Origin: CAMDMI01 sp044379485 | GTDB lineage: Bacteria; Bacteroidota; Bacteroidia; Cytophagales; Flexibacteraceae | Direction: 5' to 3' | DNA: 19,212 nt | Assembly: GCA_044379485.1 (NCBI GenBank) | Contig: JBIPOE010000078.1 | Span: 1-19,212 of the forward strand | Shown: positions 8,301 to 17,300 of the stretch, piece by piece | How the letters are laid out: the number at the start of each line of letters is the position of its first letter | How positions within the stretch are numbered: position 1 is the first letter of the stretch | Notes under the pieces: generated by a model | The model's database searches: none | Seen by the model: the letters and a program-made list of their open reading frames with translations, nothing else | What the model was told of the DNA's origin: nothing | Translations under genes and position numbers: made by a program

Positions 8301-11300
8301 TCAAGCATAAACAATATTCTTGCTTCAGGCACTGGCGAAATCAGAAGATATTTTGATGCACCAGGTTCATTTACATTTCCAGTCGGAACGGGTTCGGTTT
8401 ATACACCTTTAACTCTCAATATCTCTTCTGCAACTTTTGGTACTCCAGGAACCAATTTTATTGGACTTCGATCTTTGCCAGTTGTGGCCCCTTCCCAATT
8501 GGACGCCACATTCTCAATAACAAAATACTGGGCAACAACGGCAACCAATATAAGTGGAGTAAATGGAGCCTTAGCTGCAACTTACAATGTTGCTGAGGCA
8601 AATATTCCAGCAGAATCCAGTTATGGAAATGCGTATTATAATGGTTCAATTTGGACTGTGGGAAATACTTCAACCGTGTCAGGAAGGGTTATCACATTTA
8701 CCTTAACAGGTTCCACAATGATTGGAAACTGGACGGCAGGACCGAATGTTGCGTTTGTACCTGCCAGTTTTTACAGCAGAGCCAATGGAAATTTTGAATC
8801 GGCTTCGACCTGGTCGCAAGTGGGTTATGGAGGTGCTGTTTCTGCTATACCACCAACCGCAGGTTCCAATATTTTTATTGGGGATGGAAGAACCGTAAGC
8901 TTTTCCACAGGATCAAAATCTTTATCGGTTGTCACTATTGACGTAACGGGAGTTTTGGATCTGGGAATTTTAACGGGGAATTCTATTAATACGCTGAATG
9001 GATCTGGTACTATCAGAATTACTGCTCCAGCCGCTGGAACGGCAGTTTTTCCAACCGTTACTACCAATAATTTTATCACCACTTCGGGAAATACGGTTGA
9101 GTATTATGGACCTATAAACTACAATTTACCTGCTGCCCCTGCTACTTATAGAAGACTTGCTTTTACAGGTGTTGGAAGTACAAAACAGGTTTCATCTGTT
9201 TTAACTGTTTCTGAATCCCTGGTTCTAAACAGCGGATTGCTGGCATTGGGCAACCAAAACCTGAATATTGGTGCATTGGCAAATATTTTGGGTACACCAT
9301 CTGCCAGCAACATGATTCTGGTTAATGGAACTGGTTCGCTTATAAAATACTATGATGCAATTGGCAGTTTTACTTTTCCCTTTGGAACAACGGGCGTTTA
9401 TACACCAGCAACAATAAACCTGACTGCCGCTACTTTTGGAGGAGTAGCTGGAACCAGATTTATAAGTGTAAGACCAGTGGCTACTGCTGCTCCAAATCAA
9501 TTGGATGCTTCCTATTCATTAACCAAGCATTGGGTTTCAGCTTCTACAAACCTCAGTGGAATCACCGCCAATCTTTCATTTACCTATACTATATCGGAGA
9601 GGAATGCCACAGCCGAGCACATTTATACCAACGCTTTCTGGAATGGAAGTGCCTGGACAACATCAGGTTCTGTTAATAGTCCCGTTATCAGTATGAACCG
9701 AACCGGAGTTGCTGACTTAAATGGAAATTTTTCGGCTGGACCGGTGGTTGCTTTTACCAGAGGTATATTTTATAGCAGAGCAAATGGCAATTTTGAAGAT
9801 GCAAATAGTTGGTCTTTGACTGGCTTTGCTGGAGCGGCTTATGGAATTCCACCAACTCTGGGTTCACAAATCCAAATTGGAAATGCCCGGACAATAACCG
9901 CAACTGCCGGAGGCAAAAATTTAAGTTGGGTAATCATTAATTCCGGGTCTATTCTTGACCTTTCTTCCCAAACTGGAATTACTTTGGATTCTTTGAAAGG
10001 TTCAGGAAAACTTAGAATTACTGCCAGTAGTGGAACGGCTGCATTTCCAAATGTTACAGCAGCTAAAAACACTTTCATTACCACAATTGGAGACACAGTA
10101 GAATATTATGGATTAAGCAATTATAATCTACCTGCAAGTCCTGCAACTTATACCAATTTAAAAATTGAAGGTGCTGGAAGCACAAAAACGCAATTGGCAG
10201 CCATAACCATTAATACTGCCTTAAGATTAAGTAGTGGTTTTTATGGAATTGGCAATTTCAATTTGGTTTTTGCTCAAAATGGAGTTGTAACTGGCTCACC
10301 TTCCGTGAACAATATGATTATTGGAAATGGAACAGGTTGGGTACAAAAGAATTTACAAGCAAATGGTTCCAGTTTTAATTTCCCAATTGGAACTACAGGT
10401 GCGTACACGCCCGCAAGTATAGTTATCACAACGGCAACATTTGCTGGTGGAGCTGCATCAAGATTTGTAAATATCAGACCAATTGCCTTAAGGGCTCCAG
10501 CTCAATTGGATTCAACTTATTCGATTACTAAATATTGGGCTACCAGTCTCACCAATATCTCAGCGATAAATGGAACTTTTACAGGTACTTACGCCGCTGC
10601 AGAAGCCTTTCCAGATGCTGCTGTTGAGGCTACCTGTATTGGTAGGCATTACAGTTCAGCAACAACGACCTGGACAACATCAGGAACAGTAGCATCAAGG
10701 GTAATTAGTTTTGCTTTGGCAGCCTCAGATTTGTGGGGAAACTGGACAGCTGGTCCGTCAGTTGCATTTGCAGCGGGTACTTTTCATAGTATTGCTTCTG
10801 GAAATTTTGAAACCGGTGCAACCTGGACGCAATCAGGTAGTTATGTAGGTATTGCATCAGCCATTCCTCCAACAAAAGGTTCAGCTGTCAACATTGGAAA
10901 CAACCGCAATGTGACTGCAACTGGCACAAAATGGCTTACAACCATGACTATTGATGGAGGTGGCACTCCAGGCACTTTGGATTTGGGTACTTCTTCAAAC
11001 CTAAGATTAACCACTTTGAATGGGGCAGGAACCATAAGAATTTCTGCATTAAGTGGAACAGCGGTTTTTCCAAATGTGACCGGAACAAACAATTTCATTT
11101 CAACAGCTGGAAGTACGGTAGAATATTATGGAACAAGCAATTACAATATACCAGCCATTCCAACTTCCTATCAAAATTTAACACTGACAGGAGCAAGTGC
11201 CAAAACAATAACTATTTCTACAACAGTCAACTCAAATTTGAATTTGAATTCTGGTTTTCTGGATTTGGCCGGATTTAACCTTTTGTTGCCATTGGGAAGT

Positions 11301-14300
11301 TCTATTGTTGGAACTCCATCTGCAAGTACAATGATTAGAACAACTGGTACTGGAGTTGTAAGAAGATTTTTTAATGCAGTTGGAAGTTTTACTTATCCAA
11401 TTGGAACCACAACCAGATATACACCTGCATTTATAAATGTAACGGCGGCAACTTTTGGCATTGGTGCTTATATTGATGTGCGGGCAATTAAAACGGTAGC
11501 GCCAAACCAATTGGATGCAAATTATTCTTTGACAAAACATTGGGCGGTTTCTTCTACAAACCTTAGCGCCATAAATGCAAATCTTTCCTTTACCTATGAC
11601 ATTGCAGAAAGAAATGCGACTGCCGAACCGATTTATGTGCCAGGATATTGGAATGGCTCAGCATGGACGGTTGGAACTTTGCCTCAGGTGGTAAGCCCTG
11701 TCGTGAATTTCTCCAGAACTGGTGTTGCCAATCTAAATGGAAACTGGACTTCTGGTCCATCCGGCGCTTTTTTACCTGGATCCTATTATTCAATGAACTC
11801 AGGTTCCTGGGAAACGGCTTCCAACTGGTCACAGGTAAGTTATTCAGGACCTGTTTCTTTGATTCCGCCAACCAATGGTTCTGATGTGTACATTGGAAAC
11901 AGTAGAAATATAACGGTAGGTGGTTTTACCAAAGCAATTAAAGACTTATTGGTTGAGTCTGGTGCAAGCCTTGATTTTCAATCAACTACAGGTCATACAG
12001 TTAGTAATCTAAATGGTGCAGGCTTGATCAGATTATCATCACCCAATTTTTTGACTGTTACCACAAATAATTTCATTTCAACAACTGGTAGCACAATGGA
12101 GTTTTATGGTTCAGGGAGCTATTTTATTCCTTCGGTGCTTAACAACTTTCAAAATTTAATAATTTCTGGGACAGGTGCAAAATTCCTTGGTACAAATACT
12201 ACGGTAAATCTCGGGTTAACACTAAATGGTTGTATTCTGGATATTTTTAATTCCAATCTGATTTTTTCAGTTGGCAGCACGATATCCGGAAGTCCGGGAA
12301 ATGCCAGTAACATGATTAAAACTTCAGGAACTGGTGTGGTTCAAAAATATTTTGATGCGCCAGGTTCGTTCAATTTTCAGATTGGAACAGGTTCAGTTTA
12401 TACCCCTTATAATCTGAGCATTAGCTCAGCCAATTTTACAGGTGGATCTGGTTCAAGGTTTGTCAGCGTTCGGGCTGTGGCTGGATTGGCACCATCACAA
12501 TTGGACAACAGCTATTCCATCGCCAAACATTGGATTAGTTCTGCCACCAATATCAATACCATTGACGGCTCTTTAACAGCCACTTATGCTGCTTCAGAAG
12601 CCAATGCAAATCCTGCGATTGAAGCCCTTTATGGTTCAGCTTATTACAATGGAAGTGTTTGGGCCACTGGCCCGACTGCAAGTGTGGTTTCGCGGGTTGT
12701 TACCTTTCCTTTGGCTGGTTCAACATTAAACGGCACCTGGACTGCAGGACCTAATGTTGGATTCCTGCCAGGAACATTCTTTAGCTTCGCAACGGGTAAT
12801 TATGAAACTGCTTCCACATGGTCCCTTTCGGCTTATAGCGGTCCGGTTTCGCCAATTCCGCCAACAAACGGTTCTAATGTCAGTATAGGAAACAACAGAA
12901 TCGTAACCGCAACGCTTGGTTCCAAAACGGTTCCTACTGTAACGATTGATGGTTTGCCAAATCCAGGAACGCTCGATATTCAATCTTTAACTGGTTTTAA
13001 TTTTAACACTTTAACTGGGTCTGGAAATATTCGAATTTCAGCTGCTTCCGGAACAGCGGTTTTCCCAACTGTAGTTACCAATAACTTTAGTTCAACAGCT
13101 GGAAATACAGTTGAATTTTATGGAGCAGGTAGTTATAATATTCCTGCTTTGTTAAGCAATTTTCAAAACTTAACCATCAGTGGAACAGGCACAAAAACCT
13201 TACTGGCAAATACTACAGTTAACCTGGTGTTGTCCCAAAATGCAGGTATTCTGGATATCGGAAATTTCAATTTAATTCTCCCAATCGGAAATACTTTGGC
13301 TGGAAATGCAGGGAGTGCATCCAATATGATTCGAACTTCAGGCACTGGTGTTATTCAAAAATATTTTGATGTTCCAGGTTCCTTCAATTTCCAGATCGGA
13401 ACAAGTTCAGTTTATACACCTTATTATTTGACCATTGGCTCAGCCAATTTTACAGGGGCTGCAGGATCCAGATTTATAAGAGTTCGGGCTGTAGCTGGTA
13501 TGGCTCCTTCGCAATTGGACAACAGCTATTCTATTTCCAAACACTGGATAACTTCTGCAACCAATATCAATACCATTAACGGCTCTGCAACTGCAACTTA
13601 TGCAGCATCTGAAGCCAATCCAACTGCAGCTATCGAAGCTATTTATGGTTCGGCATATTACAATGGAAGTGCCTGGATTACTGGTCCAATTTCATCAGTA
13701 GTTTCAAGGGTTATTTCATTTCCATTAACTGCATCAAACTTAAACGGAACCTGGACTGCTGGCCCAAATGTTGGCTTTTTGCCTGGGACCTTCTTTAGCT
13801 TTGCTACTGGCAATTATGAAACCGCATCTACCTGGTCGCTATCTGCCTATGGCGGACCAGTTTCGCCTATTCCACCAACAATTGGATCAAATGTAAGTAT
13901 AGGAAATAACCGGATTGTAACTGCAACCGCTGGTTCTAAAACAGTTCCTACCGTTACAATAGATGGCTTGCCAAATCCGGGAACGCTTAACATTCAGTCA
14001 TTTACAGGATTTAATTTTACCAATCTAAATGGAGCCGGAAGACTTCAAATTTCTGCTCCATCTGGCACAGCGGTTTTTCCAACTGTAACCACCAACAACT
14101 TTATCATCTCGCCGGGAAGTACAGTTGAGTACACAGGATTGACCACCTTCACTTTGCCTGCAGCTCCTTTAACCTATAGAAACCTGAGTTTTTCCGGGGC
14201 AGGAAATACAAAAACACTTGGTGGAAATACCATAGTTTCTGAAAATCTGGTGCTTACTTCCGGTTCGGTTCAAATTGCAGGAAACAACCTCAGTATAACA

Positions 14301-17300
14301 GGGACAACCACACTTTCTGGAATCCTGGCTGACAATGCAGACGCTGGAACCAACACCTTTACAGGAAACGTCCTGATAAATGGAACTGGTTCTATATCAA
14401 CTGCCAACAATTCTCCTTTCTTTTTCGGTGGTGGAATTACCAACAATGGCACATTCAGCAAAACCGGAACCAGCGCTGTTACTTTTAATACAGCTAGCCA
14501 AACCATCAATGGAACCAATCCAATTACTTTGGCGGGAAATGTTTCTATTCTTGCTGGAATTATAGTGACAAATCAAAACAATGCCATATTGCTTGGAAAT
14601 GTGAGCATTGCCCAAAATGCCAAATTACTTCAGGCCTATACAGCATTTCCAACTGCCTATACAACCGTCAATAATGGACTTCTGATAAATACTAAATTTA
14701 ACAGCTTTGCTGCCTCAAACAATGCTGGAAACACCATTTCTTCTACAACCGGAGATAATTTGATTCTAAACCGAAATGGAGCTGGTTCGCTTTATGCAGT
14801 AAGGACAACCAGTTTCACCCCAGCCTCCACAGTGCAGATATTACGATTTGACATCAGCACAAGCACATCCGCGGCAGCCACTTCAGCGGCAACCATTTTA
14901 ATAGGTACAGGTTTTGTTGATAACAATGTAGTGCATGCCGCCACAGCCAGACTTCGGGTAAATCTTGGAGCTACAAGTGGCGAGTTTACCCTCAATTATC
15001 CTGACGGAACCAGTACAACTTCTGCCAATCAATCTGGTGTCCAAACCGTTAGAATGGTAATAAACACCAGTGGCGCAACAGTAACCTACATCCAGCCCAA
15101 TTTAGCAAACAATGTAACACTGGCAAATAACCAGGCGGATGTTTGGGTGGGAAATACCCGTTTTGCAGCCGGTTTGGCTTTGCAAACTGCCGCCCAGGCC
15201 ATGAATCAAATAAAATTGGTAATGGATGCTGGCTCTGGTTCTATTACTTTAAACAATATACAGGTCAATCCACTTGGAACAATTAATACGTCCGCCCTGG
15301 CCCAAACCTGCTATCAGGTAACACCCTATGATGGCGATTCTATTTTAATTCCATTTACAGTTCCTGGTTCGGTAACTGTTGCAACACATTTTAACAGTGG
15401 AAATACCTACAATGCCCAATTGTCAAACGCTGCCGGAAGTTTTACTAGCCCAACCACTTTGGGAACACTGACAACCAGCGCATTGAGTGGCACAATTGAA
15501 GGTATAATTCCAGCAAATTTTGCTTCCGGAACAGGTTATCGGGTTCGTGTGGTGAGCAACAATCCAATTTCAACAGCTAATAACAACGGAACCAATTTCA
15601 CCATCAACCAATTCAGAATTGCTCCGGCACCTGCTCAGGTATTTACAACATTTGGTTCAGGTTCTTTGATAACGGCCTCAGGATTAAATGTAACAGCCTA
15701 TCAATGGGGATATTATACAACTTTTGGTGGTTCAATAACAGATTTGACAGGAAGAACATCTTCCACTTACACGCCTTTGGGTTCCGATTTTCCTGGTGTT
15801 GGAACGTATTCGTTGGTTTGCAAAATGACAACTTCCGGTGGTTGTGGCATAAACTACAGCAATTTTGTTTTAATTTACATCAACTGCCCGGTAACGGCAA
15901 ACCTGGTAGTAAACGGTGATTTTTCTGCTGGAAACACAGGTTTTACCAGTCAGTATAATTATGTAGTTGATCTGCCAGTAGTTCAGAATGAAATGTGGCC
16001 TGAGCAAACGTATGCAGTAGTGGACAATCCAAGGAATGTGCATTCATCGTTCTGCAATCTGAATACGCCTGCACTTCGTTCCCCAGATTCTGGTGGAAAC
16101 ATGTTGGTTGGAAATGCTGCAACCTCAGGTACCTTAAATCTTTGGACACAAAACATACCTGTATTGCCCAATAGGGATTATGTCTTAACATTTAATGCAG
16201 CCAGTTTGGCTGGAGCTACTAGCAGTTTACTATTTGGAATTTATACGGGTTGCTACCGAACCGGGGCTGATATTTCTGTGCCTTTCGAAACGGTCAATTG
16301 CGTTTGGAACAAATACTCTTTCCAGTTTAATAGTGGAAACAATACCACTATTCCATTATCTATTGTTAATATTTCAGCCCAGGCCTCTGGAAACGATATA
16401 GCCATAGACGACATTGTGATTTACCAATGTGCTTCCGTTATTTCTCCTCCTTTCAACGTAGCCAACGCACCCGTTTGGAGAGGAATAAGCAGTGATTGGT
16501 TTAACATAGATAATTGGGGAACTACCTGCTCTTTACCTACTTGTGCAGACGATGTATATATTCCATTGATGCCGAGCAATAGAGTTTATCCGGCTATAAA
16601 TGCAGCAGAGGCTAATGCGAAATCCATATCAATACTTCCTGGTGCCCGATTATCAGTTAATTCAGGTGGGAACTTAAATGTTTGCGGTGGCTTTGAAAAC
16701 CTTGGAACTTTGACTTCTAATACCAATTCAAGTATTACTTTTAGTGGAAATTCAAATCCAACAGAAATAAAAGGAGCTATCTCAGGAGCGAATAAATTAG
16801 GATCTATCATAATAAACAAAACCAATATAACAGATACAGTAAAATTGGCTGCCAATGCAGAGATTACATCTAATTTTACCATAATACGAGGTCAATTTAA
16901 AGCCAAAGGTTTCAGTATGAAAGTTGGTCAGGATTTTAGTAACGCCGGTACTTTCATTCATGGCAATAATACTGTAGAATTTAACGGTTCAAGCAATGGA
17001 ATTGTCTCCAGAACGGGTACAGGAGACTTTTACAATGTGCTAATTAACAAAACATCTGCTTCCAATACCGTTACATTCAGTCCAGCCGTTACTACCATTC
17101 AAAACCAATTGAATCTGACTTCCGGAATTGCGGTGACGACAGAAACCAATGAAATATCGGTAACCAATTCAGCCACCAATTCTGTACTCAACCATTCTGC
17201 AAACAGTTATGTGAATGGAAGAATCAGAAGAGCGGTTTCAGGTGCTGGAAGTCATGATTTCCCTGTTGGAGACGCTACCCGATACCAATTGGTGAATTTG

